From: Bacteroidales bacterium
GTDB lineage: Bacteria; Bacteroidota; Bacteroidia; Bacteroidales; UBA7332
Length of the DNA: 43,791 nucleotides
Reading direction: 5' to 3'
Assembly: GCA_028687995.1 (NCBI GenBank)
Contig: JAQTZA010000020.1
Coordinates: forward strand, 1 to 43,791
Made by a program: the position numbers and the translations under genes
Part shown: positions 15,913 through 25,157 of the stretch, piece after piece
Layout: every line of letters begins with the position of its first letter
How positions within the stretch are numbered: the first letter of the stretch is position 1
Notes under the pieces: model-generated
What the model saw: the letters and a program-made list of their open reading frames with translations, nothing else
Database searches by the model: none
What the model was told of the DNA's origin: nothing

Positions 15913-17256
15913 ATGGGAAATATTTCATTAAACATCAGTAAAGCATTTGGCTTTGTGTCTGAAGAAAAAGTAGCGGCTTACGAAAGCCAAGTAAAAGCGT
16001 GTAACGAAATGTTGCACAATGGTAGCGGGAAGGGTAACGACTTTTTGGGCTGGTTGAATTTGCCGTCATCTATTACTGATGCAGAATTGTCAGATATCGA
16101 AGAGACTGCACACTCGCTCCGTTCACGTTGCGAAATCGTAGTTGTTATCGGTATTGGCGGTAGTTATTTAGGTGCTAAAGCAGTCATTGACGCTTTTTCG
16201 AACAGTTTTGATTGGTTGCAACGCGACAGAATTAATCCTGTTGTTGTTTATGCAGGTCAGAATATTGGAGAAGATTATCTTTATGAGTTAACAGAATTGC
16301 TGAAAGATAAACAATTTGGAATTATCAATATTTCAAAATCAGGAACAACTACGGAGCCAGCTTTAGCATTCCGCATTTTGAAAAAACAACTTGAAGATGG
16401 AGTTGGTAAAGCGGAAGCGAAAAATCGTATTGTTGCTATTACTGATGAGTCGCGCGGAGCATTGCGTACATTAGCGAATCAGGAGGGTTACAAAACATTT
16501 GTAATTCCTGACAATGTGGGCGGTCGCTATTCGGTGTTGACTCCTGTTGGTTTGTTGCCGATTGCAGTTGCAGGCATTGATATTCGTCAATTGGTTGCGG
16601 GTGCAGTAACGATGGAGGCCATTTGTGGTTTAGATACACCTTTTGCAGAAAACCCAGCTGCACAATACGCTGCCGTTCGTAACGAACTCTACAAAACCGG
16701 CAAGAAGATTGAGATTATGGTGAACTATCACCCAAAATTGCACTTTGTTTCTGAATGGTGGAAACAACTTTACGGAGAGAGCGAAGGCAAAGAGAATAAA
16801 GGTATTTTCGTAGCAGCTGTCGATTTTACAACTGATTTGCACTCGATGGGTCAGATGGTTCAAGAGGGAGAACGAACTATCTTCGAAACAGTTATTTCGG
16901 TGCAATCACCTAATCGTCGAGTAGATGTTCCACATGATGCAGCTGATTTGGATGGATTGAATTTCCTAGTTGGAAAACGAGTGGACGAAGTGAATAAAAT
17001 GGCAGAATTGGGTACTCAAATTGCTCATATTGATGGCGGTGTTCCGAATCTTAAAATTGAATTGCCTTCGTTGGATGAATTCTACCTCGGACAATTGTTC
17101 TACTTTTTCGAAAAAGCATGCGGCATCAGTGGTTACATCTTAGGAGTGAATCCATTTGATCAACCGGGCGTAGAAGCATACAAAAAGAATATGTTTGCTT
17201 TGCTTGAAAAACCAGGTTTTGAGGCAGAAACAAAAGCGATTAAAGCGAAATTATAA
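15913..17256 (+). CDS. pgi: Glucose-6-phosphate isomerase (short form)
   Basis: Product of 447 residues, the short form known from Firmicutes and Bacteroidota rather than the 550-residue E. coli form. Signatures are intact: the sugar-phosphate loop [11 protein letters not shown] (near residue 79), [11 protein letters not shown] (near 138), [16 protein letters not shown] (near 202) and [32 protein letters not shown] (near 394-425). It interconverts glucose 6-phosphate and fructose 6-phosphate. A hairpin follows directly, before the HAD gene. Confidence 0.98.
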   Translation: MGNISLNISKAFGFVSEEKVAAYESQVKACNEMLHNGSGKGNDFLGWLNLPSSITDAELSDIEETAHSLRSRCEIVVVIGIGGSYLGAKAVIDAFSNSFDWLQRDRINPVVVYAGQNIGEDYLYELTELLKDKQFGIINISKSGTTTEPALAFRILKKQLEDGVGKAEAKNRIVAITDESRGALRTLANQEGYKTFVIPDNVGGRYSVLTPVGLLPIAVAGIDIRQLVAGAVTMEAICGLDTPFAENPAAQYAAVRNELYKTGKKIEIMVNYHPKLHFVSEWWKQLYGESEGKENKGIFVAAVDFTTDLHSMGQMVQEGERTIFETVISVQSPNRRVDVPHDAADLDGLNFLVGKRVDEVNKMAELGTQIAHIDGGVPNLKIELPSLDEFYLGQLFYFFEKACGISGYILGVNPFDQPGVEAYKKNMFALLEKPGFEAETKAIKAKL

Positions 17257-17272
17257 ATTTTAAATAAATTAG

Positions 17273-17305
17273 ACTTTCTGACTTCAATTCGTGAAGTCAG
17301 AAAGT
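17273..17305 (+). promoter_or_regulatory. Perfect 14-bp hairpin between pgi and the HAD gene
   Basis: ACTTTCTGACTTCA (17273-17286) and its exact complement (17292-17305) with a five-base loop. No T-run follows, and the ATG of the next gene begins only ten bases later, so it is either a weak terminator, an RNA processing or stabilising hairpin, or a structure affecting translation of the HAD gene. Confidence 0.6.
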
Positions 17306-17315
17306 TCTAGAATAG

Positions 17316-18044
17316 ATGATAGAAGAAGCAATTGAGCAATATCAGCAACACAGCCAAGCGAAGCTCAAGCTCAAAGCAGTTTTGTTTGATATGGATGGTG
17401 TATTGTTTGATTCAATGCCAAATCATACACTTTCGTGGTATCAGGCTATTAGTGAATTAGGGATAGAATGTTCGCGCGACGAATTTTATCTTTTTGAAGG
17501 AGCTACTGGAGCATATACCATCAATCGATTATTCAATATCAACTATGGTAGAGATGCTTCGGAAGAGGAGAAAGAACAGATTTACAAACGTAAAACGATG
17601 TTTTTTAATGCCCTACCGAAAGCCAAGCCGATGCCTTTCGCTTTTGATATTTTAGAAAAAGTGAAACAAGCAGGCTTAATCCCCGTTTTAGTAACAGGGT
17701 CGGGTCAAAAAAGCCTAATTGATCGTTTGAATATACATTTCCCTGGCGTATTTGCATCTGACAAAATGGTGACAGCGTTTGATGTCATACAAGGAAAACC
17801 CCATCCAGAGCCCTATCTGAAGGGATTAAGTAAATGTGGAATAAAACCTTATGAGGCCATTGTTATTGAGAATGCACCCTTAGGTGTTAAATCAGCATTT
17901 AGTGCTGGGATATTCACTATTGCGGTTAATACAGGACCGATTGATGATCAAATTTTACTGGATGCAGGAGCTAATTATCTCTTTGATTCGATAGAGCAAC
18001 TTTATCTTCGATGGGATCAATTTTCCCATTTAATTTCTTCTTGA
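17316..18044 (+). CDS. HAD-superfamily phosphatase, beta-phosphoglucomutase-like
   Basis: Product of 242 residues. HAD motif I DMDGVLFDS is near residue 25, motif II VTGSG near 126, motif III lysine near 159 (GKPHPEPYL) and motif IV ENAPLGVKSAFSAG near 182. An alpha-helical cap sits between motifs I and II, the layout of the beta-phosphoglucomutase and phosphoglycolate phosphatase group. The substrate is likely a small phosphorylated sugar; which one is not visible. The first 20 residues (glutamine- and lysine-rich) are an extension beyond the usual start, so a later start is possible but no ATG offers a better fit. Confidence 0.9.
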   Translation: MIEEAIEQYQQHSQAKLKLKAVLFDMDGVLFDSMPNHTLSWYQAISELGIECSRDEFYLFEGATGAYTINRLFNINYGRDASEEEKEQIYKRKTMFFNALPKAKPMPFAFDILEKVKQAGLIPVLVTGSGQKSLIDRLNIHFPGVFASDKMVTAFDVIQGKPHPEPYLKGLSKCGIKPYEAIVIENAPLGVKSAFSAGIFTIAVNTGPIDDQILLDAGANYLFDSIEQLYLRWDQFSHLISS

Positions 18045-18060
18045 GAAAAAATAAACGGAA

Positions 18061-19866
18061 ATGTTCGACAAGTATTTGTTTAAAGCAAGATTACTCTTCA
18101 CCAAATTGTTTAGTCAATTATTGGGTTTTCTGCACATCTGCTTAGTCGTTATTAGTTTTATATCGATAGGGTTGGTTGTTTTTGATTTGGGATACAAAAT
18201 TCCAGCACAACATCAACTATCTATTCAAGACTTCTTTGTTCTTGCTCTTTTGGTCTTTACAGCTCGCACGATATATGGAATTGTTTCGGGACATCATACG
18301 TTCAAAGGTATTTCAAGTCAATCATTCGAGCGTTTTTCTACACTTTTCCTTTTCATCATTACTGCGTATAACTTCTTGCTATTATATAATCCTGAATATA
18401 GTATTCGGTTTATTGACTTTTTGGGTCATCGTTTGACCATTTACTCATCTGTCCTTTTCTTTAGTCTTTTAGAGATTTCTGCATTTATTTCTGGGCAAAT
18501 GAAACGGAAATTTAATCCAGCACCTTTGTTTGCTGGTAGCTTTATGATTATTATATTTCTGGGAGCTGGGCTTCTGATGTTACCGAATTCGACAGCAAGT
18601 AGTCTGTCGTTTATTGATGCCCTGTTCACCTCTACAAGTGCAGTTTGCGTAACCGGATTGATCACTGTTGACACAGCTACAGCATTCACAGAAACAGGAA
18701 AATTAATTATTTTGCTTCTTATGCAAATCGGTGGATTAGGAGTAATTACATTTACTAGTTTTTTAGGAATTTTACTGGTTGGAAAGACTTCACTATCTCA
18801 TGATATGGTTGTGAAAGATTTTTTGAGTCATGAAATGTTGGGTCAGGTCATAAAAATTCTTAGAAACATTATTCTTTCGACCTTGATTATTGAATTTGTC
18901 GGAGCCTATCTTATCTATCAATCTATAAATGGGGCTAATTTTGCAGATATTGAATTCTCAGTGTTTCATGCCGTATCTTCATTTTGTAATGCTGGATTCT
19001 CCACATTGAGTGGTAATATGAATGATCCGCTTGTACGCGATAATTACTCGTTGCATTTCATTATTGCCATTCTAATTGTTGTAGGAGGCATTGGTTTTCC
19101 AGTTTTGGCTAATTTTGGTTATTATTTTAGGCATGTGGTTGACAATGTTTTTCATAGAATAGTAAACAAAAGATCATACAAACACATTCCAAAGATTATT
19201 GCAATAAACTCACGTTTAGCCATTTATACCACTTTGGGTCTTTTACTCGTTGGAACGTTGTTTTTCTTTGTTTCGGAATATGATAATGTGATGCAAGGAA
19301 AAACGTTAGCTGAGAGATTGGTTACGTCTTTCTTTATGTCTGTCACACCAAGAACTGCTGGATTTAATACGGTTGATATGTCTTTGTTGATGAATCCAAC
19401 GGTGCTCTTTACGATATTATTGATGTGGATTGGAGCCTCACCGATTTCTACGGGTGGTGGTATTAAAACAACGACTTTTTCCATTGCAATTATGTCATTA
19501 TATAGTACTTTGCGTGGTCGTGATCATGTAGAGATTTATAGAAGAGAAATTGCAAGGGATACCGTGCAAAGAGCATTTGCAATGATTATGGCATCTCTTT
19601 TTACTCTTTTTATTGGAATTTCATTGGTGAGCTATTTTGAACCTCAAGCAACACTAAAACAGGTGGTTTTTGAGTGTGTATCGGCTATTTCTACTACAGG
19701 ATTGAGTCTTGATTTTACGGCAACCATCAGTTCGAATAGTAAAATTGTTTTGATTTTGCTGATGTATTTGGGTCGTGTAGGGCTGCTTACTATATTTTCA
19801 TTGATGGTGAAAAAAATTGCAACTTCAGATTATAATTACCCCAAAACGAGTGTGTTGATAGGGTAA
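18061..19866 (+). CDS. ktrB: Potassium uptake membrane subunit, TrkH/KtrB family
   Basis: Product of 601 residues with many membrane helices. The four pore loops of the family, each with the selectivity-filter glycine, can be seen: SAVCVTGLITVD (near residue 196), SSFCNAGFSTLSG (near 309), TPRTAGFNTVD (near 430) and SAISTTGLSLDF (near 547). About 140 N-terminal residues add extra helices compared with minimal KtrB, closer to TrkH size. It imports K+ across the inner membrane with the RCK subunit encoded 39 bases downstream. The HAD gene ends 16 bases upstream, so all may share a transcript. Confidence 0.94.
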   Translation: MFDKYLFKARLLFTKLFSQLLGFLHICLVVISFISIGLVVFDLGYKIPAQHQLSIQDFFVLALLVFTARTIYGIVSGHHTFKGISSQSFERFSTLFLFIITAYNFLLLYNPEYSIRFIDFLGHRLTIYSSVLFFSLLEISAFISGQMKRKFNPAPLFAGSFMIIIFLGAGLLMLPNSTASSLSFIDALFTSTSAVCVTGLITVDTATAFTETGKLIILLLMQIGGLGVITFTSFLGILLVGKTSLSHDMVVKDFLSHEMLGQVIKILRNIILSTLIIEFVGAYLIYQSINGANFADIEFSVFHAVSSFCNAGFSTLSGNMNDPLVRDNYSLHFIIAILIVVGGIGFPVLANFGYYFRHVVDNVFHRIVNKRSYKHIPKIIAINSRLAIYTTLGLLLVGTLFFFVSEYDNVMQGKTLAERLVTSFFMSVTPRTAGFNTVDMSLLMNPTVLFTILLMWIGASPISTGGGIKTTTFSIAIMSLYSTLRGRDHVEIYRREIARDTVQRAFAMIMASLFTLFIGISLVSYFEPQATLKQVVFECVSAISTTGLSLDFTATISSNSKIVLILLMYLGRVGLLTIFSLMVKKIATSDYNYPKTSVLIG

Positions 19867-19905
19867 ATTGGAATAGATAATTGAAAAACATATAAAATTG
19901 ACGAA

Positions 19906-20604
19906 ATGAAAAATCAAATGCGTATCATTGTTTTCGGACTTGGTGTGTTTGGAGGTGCATTGGCCGAAGAATTAACCCGTTTGGGCCATGACGTTATCGG
20001 AGTTGATGCGAATAATCACCACGTAGAGGAGCATAAGGAGAAAGTGACAGATTGTGTTTGTATGATTTCTACAGAGGCACATTCACTTAAAACATTGCCA
20101 CTTCGTGAAGCCGATTTGTGTGTAGTGGCAATGGGCGCAGATTTTAGTCAGTCGATTCAAACAATTGCGCTGCTTAAGCAGTTGGAAGTGAAGCACATTG
20201 CAGCACGTTGTACAACACCTTTGCATCGTCGAATTATCGAAGCCATAGGTGTAGATACAATCATTTATCCAGAACTTGAAGTGGCAGAAACGTTTGCCAA
20301 TCGCATCGATTCTGGTCTTTTGCAGGGTTTGTATTTAGTAGATACGAACAATCGAATTTTTGAAATTAATTTACCTAAATTTTTGATCGGTCGTACGGTT
20401 GGAGAGGTCGATTTAGAGAAGAATTTTAAATTAAAGATTATTACAATCAAACGGACCAAAAGTATTCGCCAGTTGAATGCTAAACCGAAAGAGGAGTTTG
20501 CTGTTTTAGAGGATTGGAATGCAGAAACGCTTTTCGAAAATGATGATAGACTTATTGTTTTTGGACATACTATGAGTTTCAAAAAACTGATGAAAAGTTT
20601 CTAA
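19906..20604 (+). CDS. ktrA: Potassium uptake regulatory subunit, RCK domain (KtrA/TrkA)
   Basis: Product of 232 residues. An N-terminal RCK Rossmann fold with GLGVFGGALAEEL (near residue 12) and the acidic nucleotide-binding GVDAN (near 33) is followed by an RCK_C domain (about 145-232). A single RCK unit matches KtrA rather than the double-length TrkA of E. coli. It forms a cytoplasmic ring gating the membrane subunit encoded upstream in response to nucleotides. Confidence 0.93.
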   Translation: MKNQMRIIVFGLGVFGGALAEELTRLGHDVIGVDANNHHVEEHKEKVTDCVCMISTEAHSLKTLPLREADLCVVAMGADFSQSIQTIALLKQLEVKHIAARCTTPLHRRIIEAIGVDTIIYPELEVAETFANRIDSGLLQGLYLVDTNNRIFEINLPKFLIGRTVGEVDLEKNFKLKIITIKRTKSIRQLNAKPKEEFAVLEDWNAETLFENDDRLIVFGHTMSFKKLMKSF

Positions 20605-20656
20605 GTATTTGTTTAATTATAATTTAGAACCAGATTCGAGAATATATTCTAAAAGA

Positions 20657-21040
20657 ATGAAAAATATTTTATCAATTGCCGCCCTCTCAGGTTTATTGTG
20701 CGTGGTGATAGGCGCTTTTGGTGCCCACGGTTTAAAACCAGTGCTATCTCCCGAAATGTTGACTGTCTTCGAAACTGGAGTACGTTATCAGTTTTATCAT
20801 ACTTTGGCACTCATTTTGGTCGCGTTGCTTTATCAGACCAATCAGTCGAAATGGTTGATGCGTTCTGCTTACTTTTTTCTGGCAGGAATTGCCCTTTTTA
20901 GCGGATCGCTTTATGCGTTGACGCTCTCAAGTATTGACGGTGAAGCATTGCGAGCCTTGGGAGCAATCACTCCGTTTGGAGGTGTTTGCTTTATTTTCGG
21001 ATGGGGATTTTTGTTTTGGGGTGTAAGAAAAGGAAAATAA
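20657..21040 (+). CDS. DUF423 family small membrane protein
   Basis: Product of 127 residues from the ATG at 20657; an upstream TTG at 20609 would add 16 polar residues and is unlikely. Four membrane helices fill the protein. The family signature is at the start: IGAFGAHGLKP (about residues 16-26), then a GVRYQFYHTLALILVAL segment near 46 and ALGAITPFGGVCFIFGW near 98. DUF423 (YgdD-like) proteins are widespread inner-membrane proteins without known function. It follows ktrA closely and is closed by a strong terminator. Confidence 0.88.
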   Translation: MKNILSIAALSGLLCVVIGAFGAHGLKPVLSPEMLTVFETGVRYQFYHTLALILVALLYQTNQSKWLMRSAYFFLAGIALFSGSLYALTLSSIDGEALRALGAITPFGGVCFIFGWGFLFWGVRKGK

Positions 21041-21057
21041 TCGAAACAATTTATAGC

Positions 21058-21098
21058 AAAGAAACGGTTTAATGAAAACATCATTAAGCCGTTTCTTT
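21058..21098. terminator. Bidirectional terminator between DUF423 gene and the B12 locus
   Basis: An 18-bp stem with one mismatch (AAGAAACGG.TTAATGA against TCATTAA.CCGTTTCTT) and a five-base loop, flanked by A and T runs, lies between two convergent genes. Confidence 0.82.
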
Positions 21099-21119
21099 GT
21101 TACAAACATTTATTTTGAC

Positions 21120-22250
21120 TCACTTCATCGGGAAGTAATACGTTGAAGTGTGATTTCTCAAAAGTTCTGGATGAAAGATGCTTACTAAATCTTCGAGAAT
21201 CACATCGGGCTGCATTGGTCCTTCGTCGTAATAGCGCACTTTGGCGGTGTTGATGGTGTAAATTCTCTTCTGACGAAAAGCCTTGAAATTTTCGTAAAGT
21301 TCGTAGTCATTTCGTAAATCGTTGTAAGTCAAATCCGAAGTCGCATTGTTGTATTTAATCAACCAGAAATCTGCATTTTCCGCTTTTTCATACACCGACT
21401 CAAACGACAAAGGGACAGAACCTGATTGAGGTAACTCTTTCCATAAGTAGTTTGCACCGGCATCTTTCAGAAATTCAGCCATATAACTTTTTCCACCAGG
21501 CACATACCACACTTGTCCGTATTTCATTTCGGTGAAAACTGTTGGTTTTGTTTTTGCTTTTGCAGCAATATTTACCAACGCGTTGTATTTACTTTCTATT
21601 TTGGTAAAAATTTGCTCAGCCAATGAATCTTTTCCAGTGAAAGCTGCTTCGAACTTAATCCATTCTGCACGCCCAAGGGGCGAATTTTCCATATACGAAG
21701 CGTCTTGAACTACTGGCGTTCCTGTCTTTTCGAGTCGTCCATAGCTTGTGTTCTCGAACGGTGAAACGATTAGTGCGTCAGGTGACACGGCAATCAATTT
21801 CTCTAAATCTATGGCGGTGGACATACCCAAATCGACGATTGATCTTGCTTTTATTCCATCTTGAACTTCTTTAATATCGATGTAATTTGGCTCGCAAACT
21901 GCTTTGATTTTCGATACTTCTCCCAGTTGTTTCCAAATACCGGAGTGAACTGCGGTGCAAATGGCCACTTTTTCAATTGGAATCTTCACGATTTTACCTT
22001 GAGGTAGGTTTTCTGGTTTTGGCTTGTTGCGGTCAATCAGGATGTAAGTGTCCAATACCTTGGTGGTATCCCACGGGTTTCGAACATCTATTTTGGTGAA
22101 AGTAGCGAAATGCTCAATGGTGAAACCTTTTGCATAGCGCACCGAAACAGTGGTTGATGGCGTGTCGGATGAGTTATTTTTCGTTGCGTTGTGGCACGAT
22201 GCAAAAAGCAACACGATGACCGATGAAATAATAAAGGCTCTAATTCTCAT
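21120..22250 (-). CDS. ABC-transporter substrate-binding lipoprotein (BtuF/FecB-like)
   Basis: Product of 376 residues. The N-terminus has a signal and lipobox LLFASC with the cysteine near residue 19. The body fits the cobalamin/siderophore binding-protein fold: IEKVAICTAVHSGIWKQLGEVSKIKAV (about 95-121), SIVDLGMSTAIDLEKLIAVSPDALIVSPF (about 136-164) and GTPVVQDASYMENSPLGRAEWIK (about 175-198). Its neighbours are B12 genes: cobQ ends three bases upstream of its start, so cobalamin or a corrinoid is the likely ligand, with delivery to an inner-membrane BtuCD-type permease that is not in this window. Iron-siderophore binding is the alternative. Confidence 0.85.
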   Translation of the reverse strand: MRIRAFIISSVIVLLFASCHNATKNNSSDTPSTTVSVRYAKGFTIEHFATFTKIDVRNPWDTTKVLDTYILIDRNKPKPENLPQGKIVKIPIEKVAICTAVHSGIWKQLGEVSKIKAVCEPNYIDIKEVQDGIKARSIVDLGMSTAIDLEKLIAVSPDALIVSPFENTSYGRLEKTGTPVVQDASYMENSPLGRAEWIKFEAAFTGKDSLAEQIFTKIESKYNALVNIAAKAKTKPTVFTEMKYGQVWYVPGGKSYMAEFLKDAGANYLWKELPQSGSVPLSFESVYEKAENADFWLIKYNNATSDLTYNDLRNDYELYENFKAFRQKRIYTINTAKVRYYDEGPMQPDVILEDLVSIFHPELLRNHTSTYYFPMK

Positions 22251-22253
22251 AAT

Positions 22254-23717
22254 TTATTGAATAAAAGAGTAAATAAGCGGCAAATTTACACTATTTCTGA
22301 CGTGATCAGCCAGTTTGTCGAACTGCTCTTCTTTGAATTTAGAATAGTCGAAAGCTGGTTGAGATTCTTTCTCTTTTAAAAATGATGAAATCAGAAAATC
22401 GACAAACTCGGAATTGTCGAGAATGCCGTGGATATAAGTGCCGTAGCAATTGCCAATAAAGCAACCGTCTGTCGTATTGTCCGATTTTTGATTGAGTGGG
22501 GTTATGCTTGATAGAATTTCTGTCCTACCGTTGTGAATTTCGTAGCCTGAGCAGGTCGTTTCGCCTCCGTTGAATTTGAAATTGACTTGTGTGGTTATTT
22601 TTTCTCCTTTGAGTGTAGTATTCAAAGGCAAAAGATTGAGTCCTGGTAGTTGACGTAGATCACTCTCAATGCACATAGGATCGTGTAATTCGCGACCCAT
22701 CATCTGAAATCCACCACAGATGCCAAGTATTGTTTTCCCATTTTGTTTTGCGTGGATTATTGCTTCTGCCAATCCGTCGCGACGAAGAATTTGTAGATCG
22801 TGTAACGTATTTTTTGTTCCCGGTAGAATGATAATATCAGCATCAGTCAACTCTTGCGATTGATTGGTGTAGTAGAGATGAATTCTCGAATCGTGTTCAA
22901 GAGCATTGAAATCGGTAAAGTTTGATAAATGTTGAAGCAACACTACTGCTACATTTACTTTTCCATCTTTGGCAGAACGGTTTTTGGTGTGTAGCATCAC
23001 CGAATCTTCCTCTTCAATGTGTATCTCTTTGAAATAGGGAACAACTCCCACAACTGGCATTCGGCAGAGGTTTTCGAGCATCTTCACACCCGATTCGAAT
23101 AAACGAATGTCGCCTCGGAATTTATTAATCAAAATACCTTTTACCAGTTTTCGTTCCTCTTCAGTAAGGAGTAATATAGAGCCATAAACAGATGCAAAAA
23201 CGCCTCCACGATCGATGTCTGCAACCAAAATAACAGATGCATTGGCGTGCGCAGCCATCGACATATTCACTAAATCGACTTCTCGCAAATTGATTTCGGA
23301 AATGCTGCCAGCACCTTCGAGCACGATGGGATTGTAGCGAGTTTGCAATCGGTCGAATGCAGCACAAACCTCTTTTCGTAGTGCAGTCTTATTATCTTTT
23401 GTGAAATAGTCGTAGGCGTGCTGATTGCCAATTGATTTTCCATTCAACACAACTTGGCAGATGGTGTCGGCCGAAGGTTTCAGCAGCAGCGGATTCATAT
23501 CTGTGTGACACGGGATGCCCGCCGCATCTGCTTGTACAGCTTGTGCGCGTCCTATCTCTAATCCATCGGGTGTAGCGAATGAATTCAACGCCATATTTTG
23601 AGCCTTGAATGGGGCAGGAGTGTAGCCGTCTTGCTTGAAAATACGGCAAAAGGCGGCAGTGATGACGCTTTTTCCAACATCACTTCCTGTTCCTACAAAC
23701 ATCAAGGGTTTAAGCAT
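22254..23717 (-). CDS. cobQ: Cobyric acid synthase (adenosylcobyrinate a,c-diamide amidotransferase)
   Basis: Product of 487 residues. The N-terminal DethiobiotinS-like ATPase domain starts with GTGSDVGKSVITAAFCRIF (residues 9-27) and has FKAQNMALNS (near 38) and LEGAGSISEINL (near 112). The C-terminal class I glutaminase domain has the nucleophile cysteine in ILGICGGFQMMG (near 324) and the histidine in GTYIHGILDN (near 429). It amidates four carboxylates of adenosylcobyrinic a,c-diamide with glutamine and ATP, within B12 synthesis or salvage. It lies between the btuG-like gene and the substrate-binding lipoprotein, and the whole locus is under a cobalamin riboswitch. Confidence 0.96.
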   Translation of the reverse strand: MLKPLMFVGTGSDVGKSVITAAFCRIFKQDGYTPAPFKAQNMALNSFATPDGLEIGRAQAVQADAAGIPCHTDMNPLLLKPSADTICQVVLNGKSIGNQHAYDYFTKDNKTALRKEVCAAFDRLQTRYNPIVLEGAGSISEINLREVDLVNMSMAAHANASVILVADIDRGGVFASVYGSILLLTEEERKLVKGILINKFRGDIRLFESGVKMLENLCRMPVVGVVPYFKEIHIEEEDSVMLHTKNRSAKDGKVNVAVVLLQHLSNFTDFNALEHDSRIHLYYTNQSQELTDADIIILPGTKNTLHDLQILRRDGLAEAIIHAKQNGKTILGICGGFQMMGRELHDPMCIESDLRQLPGLNLLPLNTTLKGEKITTQVNFKFNGGETTCSGYEIHNGRTEILSSITPLNQKSDNTTDGCFIGNCYGTYIHGILDNSEFVDFLISSFLKEKESQPAFDYSKFKEEQFDKLADHVRNSVNLPLIYSFIQ

Positions 23718-23738
23718 AGCTATTTATTTTTTTTAAGA

Positions 23739-23788
23739 GGAATAACAGAAATCGTTCAGATGGCAACTTTCCCGAAATCTGTTATTCC
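23739..23788 (-). repeat. Perfect 11-bp inverted repeat between btuG-like gene and cobQ
   Basis: GGAATAACAGA (23739-23749) and TCTGTTATTCC (23778-23788) with a 28-base intervening segment. On the minus strand the 3' arm is followed by an A-rich rather than T-rich run, so it does not look like a standard terminator; it could stabilise or process the operon transcript, or be a small repeat element. Confidence 0.55.
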
Positions 23789-23847
23789 AAAAATGTCGGC
23801 GACAAAAGAGGTGAGTGCACCACTTTTTCGATTCGACCTTTTTATTT

Positions 23848-24933
23848 TTATTTATTGGTGATAAAAACCGTTTTTGCAGGATTTACACCCACAACGAACG
23901 AGTATTTCAATTTCCCATCAGCACCAAAACAGTACATTTTACCGCTGTTTTTATAATCGGTTTCTCCAATAAAAATATCTTTATTGATCGGATTGACATC
24001 GATTGAATAGGGAACTTTTGCAAGGGCATCAGATGTTATGAGGTTTGCGTTGGTAATCTGTTCTGTTTTCACATTGTATAGCGAATATTTTTTGTTTACC
24101 ATCGTCCAAGTGTCGTCGTATTCGTAGCTGTAGAGGTAAAGATTATCTTCATCGATGGTAATATTCACCGCTTTTGTAGCGATAGTGGTTACTTTTTCAG
24201 TACCTGCTTCAATGCGCTGAAATGCAGCTGGAATATCATAATAGTTTCCGTTTGAAATTACATACAAATCTCCATATTTATCCGCTTTGATAACGATTGG
24301 GTTGATCACTACTTTGATTTTTCGCTCCTCTTTAAATAAAACTGGATTGATTACCGAAATGGTGCTGTCGTGTTTTGCAGCCATTCCACCTGAGTTGGCC
24401 ACATACAATTTGTTGTTTGCAACTGCAATTCCTTCGGGATTAGCACCAACCGCAATGGTTTTGGTAATAGTCAACGAGGTGGTGTCGAGTTGAGCTAAAT
24501 GACCGTCGTACAGCGTGATATAGATTTTGCCGTTGTAGGCAGCTAAAGCACGTGGCGAACTTGGTTGATTCGATTCATTCTTCATCGCAATTTGTTTGAT
24601 GGAAGCCGAAGTGTTCGCATGAATGATTTCGATGGTACTTGAATTATACATCGCTATGTAAATTTTCGAGCCATATTTGATCATATCTTGACCTGTATCA
24701 CCCAATCCACGGCTATTTTTTGCGCCGAAAACATCGTTCGATGCCGTGTTGGTCGCTAAATCGAAATAGGTAAGCGTTGCATTATTTTTTGAAAATGCAC
24801 CTTGGTTTAGAATCATCAGTCCGGTACTGATTTCAGGTACGGTTGGAGTTGGTTCATTCTCTTCACAAGAGGTGAAAAATGGCAATGCTGTGGCTGTAAA
24901 AAGTAGCCCGAAAAGGATTTTTTTTGTGTTCAT
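23848..24933 (-). CDS. btuG: BtuG-like surface beta-propeller lipoprotein for vitamin B12
   Basis: Product of 361 residues from the ATG at 24933; an upstream ATG at 24990 would add 19 residues before the signal peptide and is unlikely. Signal and lipobox FFTSC, cysteine near residue 23, followed by acidic EENEPTPTVPE typical of surface-exposed Bacteroidota lipoproteins. The rest has repeated blade-like units (for example NKLYVANSGGMA near 170, DLYVISNGNYYD near 227, IYITLYDGHLAQLD near 131), the YncE/DUF5074 propeller. BtuG in Bacteroides captures cobalamin at the surface and hands it to BtuB, and here the gene follows btuB under a B12 riboswitch. Confidence 0.82.
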   Translation of the reverse strand: MNTKKILFGLLFTATALPFFTSCEENEPTPTVPEISTGLMILNQGAFSKNNATLTYFDLATNTASNDVFGAKNSRGLGDTGQDMIKYGSKIYIAMYNSSTIEIIHANTSASIKQIAMKNESNQPSSPRALAAYNGKIYITLYDGHLAQLDTTSLTITKTIAVGANPEGIAVANNKLYVANSGGMAAKHDSTISVINPVLFKEERKIKVVINPIVIKADKYGDLYVISNGNYYDIPAAFQRIEAGTEKVTTIATKAVNITIDEDNLYLYSYEYDDTWTMVNKKYSLYNVKTEQITNANLITSDALAKVPYSIDVNPINKDIFIGETDYKNSGKMYCFGADGKLKYSFVVGVNPAKTVFITNK

Positions 24934-24999
24934 AATTGATTTTGTTGATTGATTTTTATTTATTAAGTAATGGAACAAATATAATTTCATAATCGAAAA

Positions 25000-25114
25000 G
25001 CCCCTAAATCCCCTAAAGGGGACTTTTGCCGAGTAACAATTTTGAAAAGTTAATCATTGATAAACAACTGTTTAACTGTAGAATTCCAAAGTCCCCTTCA
25101 GGGGATTTAGGGGC
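25000..25114. repeat. REP/MITE-like inverted-repeat element, copy 2
   Basis: Two 27-base arms (25000-25026 and 25088-25114), the same as those of the element at 6802-6915 with single-base differences, around a 61-base core. Its core is related to the reverse complement of the other core (shared TGCCGAG at one end, TCATTGAT in the middle), so this copy is inserted in the opposite direction. It sits between btuB and the btuG-like gene, in the middle of the locus. Confidence 0.85.
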
Positions 25115-25157
25115 AAAATAGATAATTAGTAATGCGACATCTTTTCATTTCTCTAAC

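Noticed and set aside
17273..17305. Hairpin after pgi as an ordinary intrinsic terminator
   Set aside because: There is no T-run on either strand directly after the stem, so it is listed as a hairpin of uncertain role.
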